64,000 nucleotides of DNA from Oscillospiraceae bacterium. Lineage in GTDB: Bacteria > Bacillota > Clostridia > Oscillospirales > Ruminococcaceae. This document shows, one piece after another, positions 43,506 to 51,914 of the stretch. The position numbers were made by a program, and so were the translations under genes. How positions within the stretch are numbered: position 1 is the stretch's first letter; each line of letters opens with the position of its first letter. The notes beneath the pieces were generated by a model. It was not told where the DNA came from and ran no database searches. It was given only the letters and a program-made list of their open reading frames with translations. The stretch spans positions 186,001-250,000 of the forward strand of contig CP107208.1 of NCBI GenBank assembly GCA_025758045.1, given 5' to 3'.

Positions 43506-44275
43506 CTGACTTTGCGGCGGCGGCCCTGCTCTAAATCGCCTGCGTAGGTACGGTTGGTCAGCATCTGGTGCAGGGTGGCGCGGCTCCACTGGCCGCTGCC
43601 GGTGTGGGCCGGTCCGCCGTGCTGCTGGCGGTAGACGCTGGGCGGCGGGACGCCCTCGGCGTTTAAAATATGGGCGATGCGCGCGGTGCCGTACCCTTGC
43701 AGATACAGCGCAAAGATGTGCCGCACCACGGCGGCAGCTTCGGGGTCAGGCAGCAGGCGGCTGTGGTCGGCGGGGTCTTTGCAGTAGCCGTACAGCGCAA
43801 AGGTGGCGATGTAATCCCCCTGCCACCGCTTATGCGTCAGCACCGAGCGCACATTGTCGGACAGATCCTCAAGATACCACTCGTTGATAAGCCCGTTGAT
43901 TTGCCGGGCTTTTTTCCCGGCACGGTCCTGGGTATCCACGTGGTCCACCACGGCGATGAAGCGGATGCCCCACTCAGCAAATTTGCCGTGGAGGTACTTT
44001 TCCACCAGCTCCATATCACGGGTAAAGCGGGATTGCGTTTTGGCTAAAATCACGTCAAATTCCCGCCGTTCGGCCGCCGCCAGCATCTGGTTGAACGCCG
44101 GACGGCGCCGGTCGGCGCCGGAGTAGTCCTCGTCGATGTAGACTTCCTGCACGGTGTAGCCGTGCTCAGCCGCATAGCGTAACAGCATCGAGCGCTGGTT
44201 CTGTATGCTCTCGGATTCGGGCCCGGTTTTGGCCGCGTCCTCCTTGCTAAGGCGGCAGTAGATGGCAGCTTTTAT
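43367..44275 (-). CDS. Serine recombinase of the intervening element
   Basis: 302 residues if read from ATA at 44275. Resolvase domain: KAAIYCRLSKED with catalytic Ser at residue 10, ESESIQNQRS, YIDEDYSGADRRRPAFNQML and ILAKTQSRFTRDMELVEKYL (the conserved D and R residues), then the Recombinase DNA-binding domain (YGYCKDPADHSRLLPDPEAA to VSRADFAAVQARL). The frame has no ATG, GTG or TTG before the Ser; the first ATG (44188) would delete it. AAGGGGGG lies seven bases before ATA. The zinc-ribbon and coiled-coil of longer relatives are absent and the stop falls at the junction. It may be poorly expressed, frameshift-dependent or decaying. Confidence 0.82.
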   Translation of the reverse strand: MKAAIYCRLSKEDAAKTGPESESIQNQRSMLLRYAAEHGYTVQEVYIDEDYSGADRRRPAFNQMLAAAERREFDVILAKTQSRFTRDMELVEKYLHGKFAEWGIRFIAVVDHVDTQDRAGKKARQINGLINEWYLEDLSDNVRSVLTHKRWQGDYIATFALYGYCKDPADHSRLLPDPEAAAVVRHIFALYLQGYGTARIAHILNAEGVPPPSVYRQQHGGPAHTGSGQWSRATLHQMLTNRTYAGDLEQGRRRKVSYKSARSVRLPRSQWIVVPGTHEGLVSRADFAAVQARLARRGRGAL

Positions 44276-44449
44276 GCGGCATCCCCCCTTCGCCTAAATA
44301 TATGCGGTACATACAAAAAAGGCTCCCTCTGTGAGACAGACTCCCCCGATACGGGAGCGTTGTCGCCGAAGGTGAGCTGCATTCCCGATACAGAATACAC
44401 GCACAAACGAAACGATTTTCCGAAATTGGCCTAAAAGGGTGACGATTGG
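44276..44449. other. Recombinase upstream region
   Basis: No gene. Short inverted repeats (CTCCC/GGGAG near 44341-44357) and CCCGATAC repeated at 44345 and 44384. Probably the recombinase promoter region; no clear sigma-A boxes seen. Confidence 0.35.
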
Positions 44450-44486
44450 AAAAAAAGAACGGCACACCGGTCAGGGTGTACCGTAC
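44450..44486 (-). terminator. Terminator of udp
   Basis: ACGGTACACC pairs with GGTGTGCCGT (9 of 10) around CTGACC, followed on the minus strand by TCTTTTTTTCC. Confidence 0.88.
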
Positions 44487-44497
44487 GAGCTATGAAA

Positions 44498-45274
44498 TTA
44501 GTGCCCCTCTTTGTCGATCATCTTGCGGATGGCATCGATGGCGACGCGGATGGCGAGGTCGGTATCGTGTACCTGGGCATTGGGCAGGCCCTTTTTGGCG
44601 CGCTCCTGGTTGGCGACCACCAGGAACAGCGAGCCGACCCGCACGCGGCGGTAAGCGCCGGCAATGAACAGCGCGGCGGACTCCATCTCCGACGCGATGC
44701 AGCCCATGCGCAGCCAGGCTTCCCACTTGTTCAGCAGCTCGTAAGAGACGGGGTGTTTTTCGGGCTGGTGCTGGCCGTAGAAGGAATCCTTGCACTCCAC
44801 CACGCCGGTGTGGTAGGTAACGCCTACGTCCCTGGCGGCGTCCACCAGGGCGTTGGTCACGCCGAAATCAGGCACGGCAGGGTACTCGATGGGCGCGTAC
44901 TCGCGGCTGGTGCCCTCCATGCGGATCGCGCCGGTGGCAATCACGACGTCACCGCCGCAGACATCCTCCTGCATGCCGCCGCAGGTGCCTACGCGGATGA
45001 AAGTGTCAGCCCCGCAGTTGGTCAGCTCTTCCAGCGCGATGGAAGCGGACGGGCCGCCGATGCCGGTGCTGGTAACGCTGACGGGTACGCCGTTGAGGGT
45101 GCCAGTGTAAGTAACGAACTCGCGGCTGTCAGCCACCAGACGAGGGTTATCAAAATATTTGGCAATTTTGGCGCAGCGCTTGGGGTCGCCGGGCAGAAGC
45201 ACATAGCGGCCCACATCGCCGGGACCCAGCCCGACATGATACTGCTTGCCGCTGCCTTCAGTATAATCGACCAT
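44498..45274 (-). CDS. udp: Uridine phosphorylase
   Basis: 258-residue NP-I family nucleoside phosphorylase cleaving uridine to uracil and ribose-1-phosphate. Phosphate-site [45 protein letters not shown] and the ribose-binding [13 protein letters not shown] are in the Udp arrangement, and [17 protein letters not shown] matches the N-terminus. Start at 45274 has AGGAGGTTG upstream. Monocistronic with its own terminator. Purine nucleoside phosphorylase is less likely given the CGGMQ/EMES pattern. Confidence 0.92.
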   Translation of the reverse strand: MVDYTEGSGKQYHVGLGPGDVGRYVLLPGDPKRCAKIAKYFDNPRLVADSREFVTYTGTLNGVPVSVTSTGIGGPSASIALEELTNCGADTFIRVGTCGGMQEDVCGGDVVIATGAIRMEGTSREYAPIEYPAVPDFGVTNALVDAARDVGVTYHTGVVECKDSFYGQHQPEKHPVSYELLNKWEAWLRMGCIASEMESAALFIAGAYRRVRVGSLFLVVANQERAKKGLPNAQVHDTDLAIRVAIDAIRKMIDKEGH

Positions 45275-45308
45275 AGGTTTCAACCTCCTGAATAGATATT
45301 TGAGTATA

Positions 45309-45530
45309 TTATACAGCGTTTTGGGGGAGGTTGCAACCAATTAAATATAGAAGAACACAGGTGTGAAATGGATAGTGTTTTTCTTCTATCAGATATTCAA
45401 GCGAGATTTCCCGCTTGCGGCGGCTCCGTATGCTCCGGGCTGCGTCTATGGCAGCGTGGCGAATAACAGTCTTGCAAAAGGCATCGTGTGTATGCCGGAT
45501 ATGTTCTTGATACTTTTCGTGTTCGGTCAT
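45309..45530 (-). pseudogene. Truncated sigma-70-like gene of a conjugative element
   Basis: The reading begins MTEHEKYQEHIRHTHDAF and runs CKTVIRHAAIDAARSIRSRR then KREISLEYLIEEKHYPF, the N-terminal part of the sigma-like regulator of Tn916-type elements; after about residue 54 it degenerates into unrelated residues and stops. The helix-turn-helix half is missing. GGGGG site and an upstream hairpin (GAGGGCGGCAGC/GCTGTCGCCCTC at 45558-45590) belong to the same ancestral element. A scar of a lost conjugative transposon. Confidence 0.65.
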
Positions 45531-45688
45531 GGAAAATCCCCCTTTCTGAATAATGGCAGAGGGCGGCAGCATCTTGTGCTGTCGCCCTCTTGATTACCGA
45601 ACAGCAAAGACGGGCGGGGCTGTCAACGGCGGCGCATTTCCGCCGTTCATCTTGACCGTTGACAGGCTCGGCTGGGTTTGCTATCTGC

Positions 45689-46393
45689 TCACGGCAATTC
45701 ACTCTCATTGATAGGAATTGCTTCAAGTTCCGTATTCAAATTGTTCCAATAAGAGCCAATATCCGCACTTGTGAAATACTTAAAACCGCCTGCTTCTGAC
45801 TTCAATTCGCCGTTTTTAACTCCATAGCAGGCGTAAATCAAATCGTAGCTTGTTCCATCTGAGAGGTTAAATCTAAAGCTGGTCACATCTGCTCCGGCAG
45901 TTTCCTCAGTTGTTTTGTCTTTTAAGGATAAGCCCTTGAACTTATCATACAGGGTCTTTATATCATTTTCAGCAACGACTACTTTCTTTTCTGCTGATGC
46001 AGGCACTCCGTCATAGTGGTACATTTCAACGCTTTCGACATCTTCAACCTCAAATGGGAAGTCGATTTTGACAGGCGCATAAGCAATGTTTATAGGTAAC
46101 AGAAAGAGAGCTGTAAAAATTGCAATGATACAAAGAGCGATGGAAACGAGAACAGCAATCGTTATCTTTTTTCTGCCTCTCTGCTTTTCTTTTGCCTCAT
46201 GGCGCATAATAACGCTTTCGCTTTCTTCGTGAAGAACATCTTCGTTCGTGTGAGAAAGCAATTTCTGATAAATTGCGTTACAGTCAGCACAGGCGTTCAA
46301 ATGCTCTTTTACCATCTCTGCGCTTGCTTCGCTGCAAGCACCGTCAACATACAGCGGAAGAATATCTCGAATAATATCGCATTGTTTACTCAT
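45689..46393 (-). CDS. Zinc-finger anti-sigma factor
   Basis: 234 residues. N-terminal zf-HC2 domain with HLNACADCN (His-x3-Cys-x2-Cys) within residues 25-40, a polar linker, one membrane helix (ITIAVLVSIALCIIAIFTAL) and an external domain of about 120 residues. This is the usual anti-ECF architecture: sequester sigma until an envelope signal. Start at 46393 (MSKQCDI) is preceded by AAGGATGG; a start three codons earlier is possible. It overlaps the sigma gene end by 8 bases. AT-richer than the surroundings, suggesting acquisition. Confidence 0.9.
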   Translation of the reverse strand: MSKQCDIIRDILPLYVDGACSEASAEMVKEHLNACADCNAIYQKLLSHTNEDVLHEESESVIMRHEAKEKQRGRKKITIAVLVSIALCIIAIFTALFLLPINIAYAPVKIDFPFEVEDVESVEMYHYDGVPASAEKKVVVAENDIKTLYDKFKGLSLKDKTTEETAGADVTSFRFNLSDGTSYDLIYACYGVKNGELKSEAGGFKYFTSADIGSYWNNLNTELEAIPINESELP

Positions 46394-46871
46394 GCTTTTC
46401 ATCCATCCTTTCTTGAATTTTTAGCTTTGCACGATGATAAGTAACTCTCGCCCATGATTCTGTTTTTCCAAAAATTGCAGCGATTTGTGAAAAAGATAGT
46501 TCCCCGAATACGCGAAGCTGAAAGACTTCTTTGTATGGTTCTTCCAAACGGTGAAGAACGAGGTGTATGCGGAACGTCATGTCAGAATCTGCAACTGAGT
46601 TCTCAACATTTTCATTTGATGGCAAGTCATTGATTTCACTCACATCAGCTACTCGCTGACGGCTTCGCATTTCATCATGGTAAAGATTTTTTGCTATGGA
46701 GCAAAGCCATGTCAATTCATCTGACTTACCTTTGAATTGTGATGTTGTAGAAACAGCCTTATAGAATGTGTTCTGCGTGATTTCCTCTGCTATCTCACGA
46801 TTTTTGGCAAGAGAAATAGTATACGAGTATACCTGTAAATAGTAGGCTTTATAGAGCTTTTCATAGTCCAT
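46386..46871 (-). CDS. ECF-type RNA polymerase sigma factor
   Basis: 161 residues. Region 2: YKAYYLQVYSYTISLAKNRE then IAEEITQNTFYKAV (-10 recognition) and LTWLCSIAKNLYHDEMR; region 4: LEEPYKEVFQLRVFGELSFS then QIAAIFGKTESWARVTYHRA (-35 recognition HTH). Start at 46871 is chosen because GGAGG is 11 nt upstream; an ATG nine bases earlier is nearly on the site. Paired with the anti-sigma gene by overlap. AT-rich, island-like composition. Confidence 0.92.
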   Translation of the reverse strand: MDYEKLYKAYYLQVYSYTISLAKNREIAEEITQNTFYKAVSTTSQFKGKSDELTWLCSIAKNLYHDEMRSRQRVADVSEINDLPSNENVENSVADSDMTFRIHLVLHRLEEPYKEVFQLRVFGELSFSQIAAIFGKTESWARVTYHRAKLKIQERMDEKHE

Positions 46872-47037
46872 ACTTGTCATCACCTCCTTCAGCTTCATAG
46901 GTTAGACGGAGAAAGCGGAATTTCGTTACAAAGAAGTTTGAAATTTTTATACCTTTACGCTACTCTTGCTTTCTGCGGACTATTGGTAGACGCGCATTAA
47001 CGGCAAGCAAAGAGATTGCTGTGTCAGCTTGATATGT

Positions 47038-47405
47038 TCAAATGCTAATTAAGTATAGCATACAGCTATGAATTTTTCTATTGCGTTCCCCTGACTTCGG
47101 AATAGTGGCAGGGCTGGCTGTCTTTGTTTTGCTTTGTGCTTCTCTACCGTACATGAGCATTAGCGCAGGGGATGTTCCCAGCAGAATACACGGCCAGAGG
47201 AGCTTCCCATGAAAGCGAATATTCCGCAGGCGAAGCCGCAGAACGCTTTTGCCTGTGCAGAGATAGCGGATGACAAAACCGGCGGACACACCCTGTGAGA
47301 GGATGGTCGCCAGGGTCGCGCCCTGAACACCCATATGAAAACCGTTTATGAATAGCGCATCCAGCACAATGTTCGTCACGGCGCCCACAGCTACATTATA
47401 GGGCG
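47038..47405 (-). pseudogene. MATE transporter remnant
   Basis: About 75 recognisable residues from the middle of a MATE protein (NVAVGAVTNIVLDALFINGF, HMGVQGATLATILSQGVSAG) then loss of homology and a stop at 47038. Both the first half and the C-terminal half are missing. It belongs to the same AT-rich patch as the sigma/anti-sigma pair. About 170 nt between it and the next gene holds nothing recognisable. Confidence 0.75.
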
Positions 47406-47580
47406 GAAACAGGGAAAGCGGAAGATAGGGGGCAGTTTATGAGTTGCTCATAAATTTCATAGTGACACCGATTTGTTTCCTGTACATAGGGGGCCTTTTT
47501 AGCGGTCCCCTTGCTTTTGCCCCGTACCTATGCTACAATAACGCGAGTATGCGAAAAAAGGAAAGGAAAATCCTCCGACC

Positions 47581-48945
47581 ATGGACGAAAAAATGTCATC
47601 CTCCGGCACCACGGACCTGACCACCGGACGGCCGCTTTGGCGTATTCTGGTGTTTGCGCTGCCGCTGGTGCTGGGCACGGTGTTCCAGCAGCTGTACAGC
47701 TTTGCCGATACAGTCATCGTGGGCCGCTGCCTGGGCACCGACGCACTGGCTGCTGTGGGCAGCACCTACTCGCTGAACTTTTTGATTTTGGGCTTCATCC
47801 AGGGCGCGTGTGTCGGCTTCGGCATCCCGGTGGCTGAGGCCTTCGGCGCGAAAAACCGGGACGACCTGCACCGCTACCTGGCCAACGGCGCGTGGCTCTG
47901 CGTGGCGATAAGCGTGGTGTTTACGATTTTAACTACCCTGCTGGCCGCGCCGCTGCTGCAGCTCATTCACACGCCGGACGATATTTTTGCGGACGCCGTC
48001 AAGTACATCCGGGTCATCTTTCTGGGCATCCCGGCCACGGTGCTGTACAACTACTCGGCCAGCGTGCTGCGGTCGCTGGGCGATTCCAAGCATCCGTTCT
48101 ACTTTTTACTGGGGGCCAGCATTATAAACATCGGGCTGGACTGGGCGCTCATCGTGCCGGTGGGCATGGGCGTGGACGGCGCGGCGCTGGCCACCGTCGT
48201 CAGCCAGCTGCTCAGCGGCCTGCTCTGCACCTGGTGGTTCTTCGCCAAGGTGGAGGGCATCCGGTTTACCAAAGAGAACACCCGCCTCTCCCCTGCCCAC
48301 TGCAAGCGGCTGGCGGTCATCGGCCTGCCCATGGGGTTTGAGTATTCGGTCTCCGCTATCGGCGCGGTCATCATGCAGGACGCCATCAACCTGATGGGCA
48401 GCGTGGTGGTGGCCGCCCAGACGGCGGGCGAAAAAATTCGCCAGATGTTCACCCTGCCGATGGAAAGCGTGGGCATGGCCATGGCCACCTACGTGGGCCA
48501 GAACCACGGCGCGGGCCGCAACGACCGCATCAAACAGGGCATCCGGGACGGCTGCCTCATTCAAATTGTGTACAGCATCGCCGCCTGGTTTGTCATCTGG
48601 CTTATCAAACCCTTTGCCGTCGGCCTGGTGCTGGGCGATGCCGACCCGGCCGTAACGGCGGGGGCGCTGGACTATCTGGCGGTCATCAGCACGCTGTTTG
48701 TGATCCTGGGCTTCCTGATGATCTTCCGCAACACGCTGCAAGGTTTGGGCTACAGCACCATGGCGGTCATCTCCGGCGTGGGTGAGCTGATCGGCCGCAG
48801 CTTTGGCGGCTGGCTGGCCCTGCATGGGCTGGGCTTTTTGGGCATCAGCCTGGCCAACCCCATCGCCTGGGGCTTTGCGCTGTGCTACTGCGCGTTTATG
48901 GTAACGCGGATGCTGCGCAAAGAGGATAAGCAGGCGGCAAAATAA
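47581..48945 (+). CDS. MATE family efflux transporter
   Basis: 454 residues, 12 hydrophobic segments. DLTTGRPLWRILVFALPLVL then GTVFQQLYSFADTVIVGRCL and VPVGMGVDGAALATVVSQLL match the same branch as the exporter at 104-1441. AAAGGAAAGG lies about 15 nt before the ATG at 47581; an ATG at 47593 would be better spaced, so the exact start is open. GC content matches the core genome, unlike the MATE remnant just before it. Confidence 0.93.
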   Translation: MDEKMSSSGTTDLTTGRPLWRILVFALPLVLGTVFQQLYSFADTVIVGRCLGTDALAAVGSTYSLNFLILGFIQGACVGFGIPVAEAFGAKNRDDLHRYLANGAWLCVAISVVFTILTTLLAAPLLQLIHTPDDIFADAVKYIRVIFLGIPATVLYNYSASVLRSLGDSKHPFYFLLGASIINIGLDWALIVPVGMGVDGAALATVVSQLLSGLLCTWWFFAKVEGIRFTKENTRLSPAHCKRLAVIGLPMGFEYSVSAIGAVIMQDAINLMGSVVVAAQTAGEKIRQMFTLPMESVGMAMATYVGQNHGAGRNDRIKQGIRDGCLIQIVYSIAAWFVIWLIKPFAVGLVLGDADPAVTAGALDYLAVISTLFVILGFLMIFRNTLQGLGYSTMAVISGVGELIGRSFGGWLALHGLGFLGISLANPIAWGFALCYCAFMVTRMLRKEDKQAAK

Positions 48946-48950
48946 GTGAT

Positions 48951-48976
48951 AAAGGCTCCCCTCAAGGGGAGCCTTT
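48951..48976 (+). terminator. Terminator-like hairpin after the MATE gene
   Basis: AAAGGCTCCCC and GGGGAGCCTTT form a perfect 11-bp stem with a TCAA loop. Only the stem's own TTT follows, so it may be a weak terminator or mRNA end. Confidence 0.65.
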
Positions 48977-49020
48977 GCATCCACCGCACCTATTTTGCAC
49001 TGCCCAAAAACTACTTTTTG

Positions 49021-49166
49021 GCCCCTTATATACTATAAAACTAGAAAAACACCCCAGTGTTTTTAACTGCTTATAACTGTTTTTACAGTTATAAAAACAG
49101 TTAAATATAACTTAGATATGTAATTTATATAACTGTTTATCTAGTTTTGCAGTTATATAAAGGGGC
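49021..49166. repeat. AT-rich element bounded by 25-27-bp inverted repeats
   Basis: Left end GCCCCTTATATACTATAAAA then CTAGA matches the reverse complement of the right end (49140-49166) apart from three small indels or changes. Inside are AAAAACAC/GTGTTTTT (49045-49064) and TTATAACTG/CAGTTATAA (49071-49094). No gene. Very AT-rich in a GC-rich region; likely a small MITE. Confidence 0.65.
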
Positions 49167-49202
49167 GAATACACCCCCTGCAAACACTGCACCGCAAAAA
49201 AT

Positions 49203-49240
49203 ATGCGCCCTGCCAGTTACGGCAAGGCGCTTTTGTTTTG
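49203..49240. terminator. Bidirectional terminator after cytX
   Basis: GCGCCCTGCC and GGCAAGGCGC pair (8 of 10) around AGTTAC, with TTTTGTTTTG on one side and ATATTTTTTG on the minus-strand side. Confidence 0.75.
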
Positions 49241-49258
49241 CTTAGGGGCTTATCAGCC

Positions 49259-50425
49259 TTATTCTTTGGTGGGGCGGACCTTCTCGGCAATCAGGCAGAG
49301 TACCACGGTCAGCACCATGTCCGGCAGGGTGTAGCCTACCGGCGTGTCCACGCCCATCAGCAGGCGGTAGGCGATGAAGCCCACCAGCCAGATGACCAGG
49401 TTGCGTGCATCGGCCGCTACGGCAAAGCGGTCGCGCTTTAAGATAAAGTGGTCAGCGATCTGCACCGCAATCATCGGCGCAAAGACCGAGCCGATCAGGT
49501 ACAAGAAGCCGGTGATGTCGTCCATCGGGAAGAGGATGGCCCCGGCCACGCCGATGACCGTCACCACGATAGCGGTCTTTTTGCCGTTCAGTTTGGGGGT
49601 CAGGCTCTCGGCCGAGATGCCCGCCGACCAGGCGTCCAGAAACGTGGTGGTCACGGTGGAGAACACCAGAATCACCAGCGCGGCAATGCCCAGCCCGGCC
49701 TTGACCATGATGACGGCAATGTCATACTCGCCGGTGAAAATCGCCGCGCCCATGCCGATGACGTACATCCAGCAGGACACCAGCCCGTAGACGATGACGC
49801 TGACCCAGGTGGCCTGGGTGGGCTTCTCGGCATCGCGGGTATAGTCGCTGATCAGCGGCAGCCAGGACAGGGGCATTGCCACGGCCAGCTCCACCGCTGC
49901 GCCAAAGGTCAGGCTCTCACCGTCCACAGCGGGCATCACATTGCCGGAGAAGAAGATGACCTTACACAGCACCAGCGTGAGGATAAACAGCGCGGCCATC
50001 GTGATTTTGTTGATCCAGCCCAGGTCGGTGATGCCCACGGCGATCCACAGAATAATCAGTGCGCCGATGACCAGGCACCACACCCAGCGGCCAATGTCGA
50101 AAATGCCGCCCACAGCCAGTGCGCCATCGTAAATCATGATGGCCGTCCAGCCCACCAGCTGCAGCACGTTTAAAAAGGCAAACAGCAGGCCGCCCTTCTG
50201 GCCAAAGCTCATCTTGACGGTCTCCATGGCGCTGCGGCCGGTGCGCCCGCCGATAAGGCCCGCCAGCAGCATCATGGCACAGCCGATGATGTGGCCGATG
50301 AGAATGGCGGCAAAGCCCTTGGCCATGCCAAGCGGCGCAAACGAGGTGCCGGTCAGAATTTCGGCCAGGGACACGCCCGCGCCGAACCAGATCAAACCGT
50401 TCTGAAAGGTAGAAGTCTTTTTCAC
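49259..50425 (-). CDS. cytX: Putative hydroxymethylpyrimidine transporter CytX
   Basis: 388 residues, about 12 membrane helices, nucleobase-cation-symport-1 family (cytosine permease-like): FQNGLIWFGAGVSLAEILTG, TGRSAMETVKMSFGQKGGLL, LVGWTAIMIYDGALAVGG. The TPP riboswitch and the four-base overlap with thiD point to the CytX role of bringing in the thiamine pyrimidine precursor HMP rather than cytosine. The start codon overlaps the thiD stop. Placement inside the intervening element is notable for a vitamin-salvage gene. Confidence 0.88.
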   Translation of the reverse strand: MKKTSTFQNGLIWFGAGVSLAEILTGTSFAPLGMAKGFAAILIGHIIGCAMMLLAGLIGGRTGRSAMETVKMSFGQKGGLLFAFLNVLQLVGWTAIMIYDGALAVGGIFDIGRWVWCLVIGALIILWIAVGITDLGWINKITMAALFILTLVLCKVIFFSGNVMPAVDGESLTFGAAVELAVAMPLSWLPLISDYTRDAEKPTQATWVSVIVYGLVSCWMYVIGMGAAIFTGEYDIAVIMVKAGLGIAALVILVFSTVTTTFLDAWSAGISAESLTPKLNGKKTAIVVTVIGVAGAILFPMDDITGFLYLIGSVFAPMIAVQIADHFILKRDRFAVAADARNLVIWLVGFIAYRLLMGVDTPVGYTLPDMVLTVVLCLIAEKVRPTKE

Positions 50426-51219
50426 TGCACGAACTCACCTTTCAGCTCAAACATGTGGTCCATGGGGCCGGAGCCTTTCCCTAAGTCCAGCATGGCGGCC
50501 AGTGCGCCGGAAATGTAGGCTTTGGCACGCTCCACCGAGGTATCCAGGTCGTACCCCTTGGCCAGGTTGGAGGCAATGGCGCTGGACAGGGTGCAGCCGG
50601 TGCCGTGGGTGTTGGGGTTATGGATGCGCTTGCCCCGGAACCACTTGCCGGTGCCGCCCTGCCACAGCAGGTCGTCGGCATCGTTGATCTGGTGGCCGCC
50701 CTTGCACAGCACGGCGCAGCCGTACTTCTCGCTGATGACCCTGGCGGCGGCCTCCATGCCGGCGGCGTCGGTGATGGTCATGCCGGCGAGGATCTCGGCC
50801 TCCGGGATGTTGGGGGTCAGCACTTCGGCCAGGGGCAGCAGCTCGGCGGTCAGGGCCGCCACGGCGTCATCCCGCAGCAGCTTGGCGCCGGAGGTGGCTA
50901 CCATCACGGGGTCGACCACGATGTGCTTGGCCTTGTAAAAGCGCAGCCGCTCGGAAATCGTAGCGATCAGCTCTGCCGAGGATACCATGCCGATCTTGAC
51001 GGCATCGGGGTAGATGTCGGTAAAGACGGCGTCCAGCTGCTCCGAGAGGAACTTGGGGGTCGTCTCAAAAATGTCGGTTACGCCGGTGGTGTTCTGGGCG
51101 GTCAGGGCGGTGACAGCGCTCATGGCAAAAACGCCGTTGGCGGTCATCGTCTTGATGTCAGCCTGGATACCGGCGCCTCCGCTGGAATCACTGCCAGCAA
51201 TGGTCAATGCTGTTTTCAT
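50422..51219 (-). CDS. thiD: Hydroxymethylpyrimidine/phosphomethylpyrimidine kinase
   Basis: 265-residue ribokinase-fold enzyme phosphorylating HMP and HMP-P for thiamine synthesis. Start MKTALTIAGSDSSGGAGIQA is the ThiD signature; DPVMVATSGAKLL, LTPNIPEAEIL and the anion-hole motif NTHGTGCTLSSAIASNLAKG with the catalytic Asp context are intact. Start at 51219 has AAGGAAG upstream. First gene after the TPP riboswitch, with cytX next: imported HMP is immediately phosphorylated. Confidence 0.96.
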   Translation of the reverse strand: MKTALTIAGSDSSGGAGIQADIKTMTANGVFAMSAVTALTAQNTTGVTDIFETTPKFLSEQLDAVFTDIYPDAVKIGMVSSAELIATISERLRFYKAKHIVVDPVMVATSGAKLLRDDAVAALTAELLPLAEVLTPNIPEAEILAGMTITDAAGMEAAARVISEKYGCAVLCKGGHQINDADDLLWQGGTGKWFRGKRIHNPNTHGTGCTLSSAIASNLAKGYDLDTSVERAKAYISGALAAMLDLGKGSGPMDHMFELKGEFVQ

Positions 51220-51305
51220 CGTAGATACTTCCTTTCTTATATGCACAGCAAGGTTTTGTAACGCGGCGCAAGGTGGTGCCCCCAATGCACCGCGGGGGAG
51301 TTTGC

Positions 51306-51346
51306 CCAAACAAAAACGCGGATATGCCGGCGAAGACATATCCGCG
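51306..51346 (-). terminator. Riboswitch-controlled terminator
   Basis: GCGGATATG and CATATCCGC pair around a 12-nt loop, followed on the minus strand by GTTTTTGTTTGG. It lies between the TPP aptamer and thiD and is the likely expression platform. Confidence 0.85.
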
Positions 51347-51369
51347 TACTAACTCAAACGAGCAGGCGT

Positions 51370-51463
51370 CAAGGTATCTCCCTACGTTGGCATTATCCAA
51401 ATCAGGTTACGGGTCAGGGCGCAACAGCCCACTCTCAGCCTGCTTAGTGCAAGCTCCCCCTTG
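51370..51463 (-). ncRNA. TPP (THI-box) riboswitch
   Basis: Minus strand carries the conserved elements in order: CAAGGGGGAGC, GGCTGAGAG, CCTGACCC, ACCTGATTTGGATAATGCC and CGTAGGGAG. It precedes thiD-cytX and should repress by termination when thiamine pyrophosphate is plentiful. Confidence 0.96.
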
Positions 51464-51474
51464 TGAACCTATCT

Positions 51475-51503
51475 ACTATACCACGCTTCGCCCCGCTTTG
51501 CAA
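51475..51503 (-). promoter_or_regulatory. Sigma-A promoter of thiD-cytX
   Basis: Minus strand: TTGCAA (51503-51498), 17-nt spacer, TATAGT (51480-51475), 12 nt before the riboswitch. Confidence 0.75.
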
Positions 51504-51705
51504 GGCCGCTATAAAAATCTATAGTAACTTATTGTAGGTGTTACAATGATGGAAAACGGCGCGGCAATTCAAATTTGCAGCTACAGCGATAAAGGGTAAA
51601 AGTGCAGGTCACCGGATTTTTTCGGCGGCCTGCTTTTCATCTGCGGCAAAAGGCGATATAATGGGAACAGGGAAAGTATTTTTTTGCAAAATGGAGGGAC
51701 GTATT

Positions 51706-51789
51706 ATGTCGCTGGAAAAAGCAAAGAAGTATCTGGAAAGCAAAGGCTGCCTGAACTGGAAGGAGTGTGCAACGCCCAGGGCTGGGTGA
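51706..51789 (+). pseudogene. Remnant resembling the N-terminus of a YbaK-type deacylase
   Basis: 27 codons starting MSLEKAKKYLESKGCLNWKE behind a good GGAGGG site, then a stop. The first 14 residues resemble the start of YbaK/EbsC aminoacyl-tRNA deacylases; the rest is lost. The surrounding 51504-51835 otherwise shows nothing. Low confidence in the family call. Confidence 0.35.
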
Positions 51790-51835
51790 ATGTGTGCAAA
51801 ACGCCGGAAGGCTGAAATGATACGACACACTGCAT

Positions 51836-51867
51836 TGTAGGGGCGGATGCTTGCATCGACCCCTACA
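51836..51867. repeat. REP-like palindromic repeat, copy 4
   Basis: TGTAGGGGCGGATGCTTGCA then TCGACCCCTACA, an almost perfect palindrome, upstream of the Nim-like gene. Confidence 0.75.
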
Positions 51868-51914
51868 GTGTAACGGGAATGAATCATTAAAATTCTATAA
51901 AAAGGAGTCCCCTT

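Noticed and set aside
44188..44188. ATG at 44188 as the recombinase start
   Set aside because: It would remove the catalytic Ser and the IYCRLSKED strand, which are read cleanly upstream in the same frame with a better-placed ribosome site.
45397..45726. 109-codon minus frame over the sigma remnant
   Set aside because: It overlaps the better-supported truncated sigma-like frame and its translation looks random.
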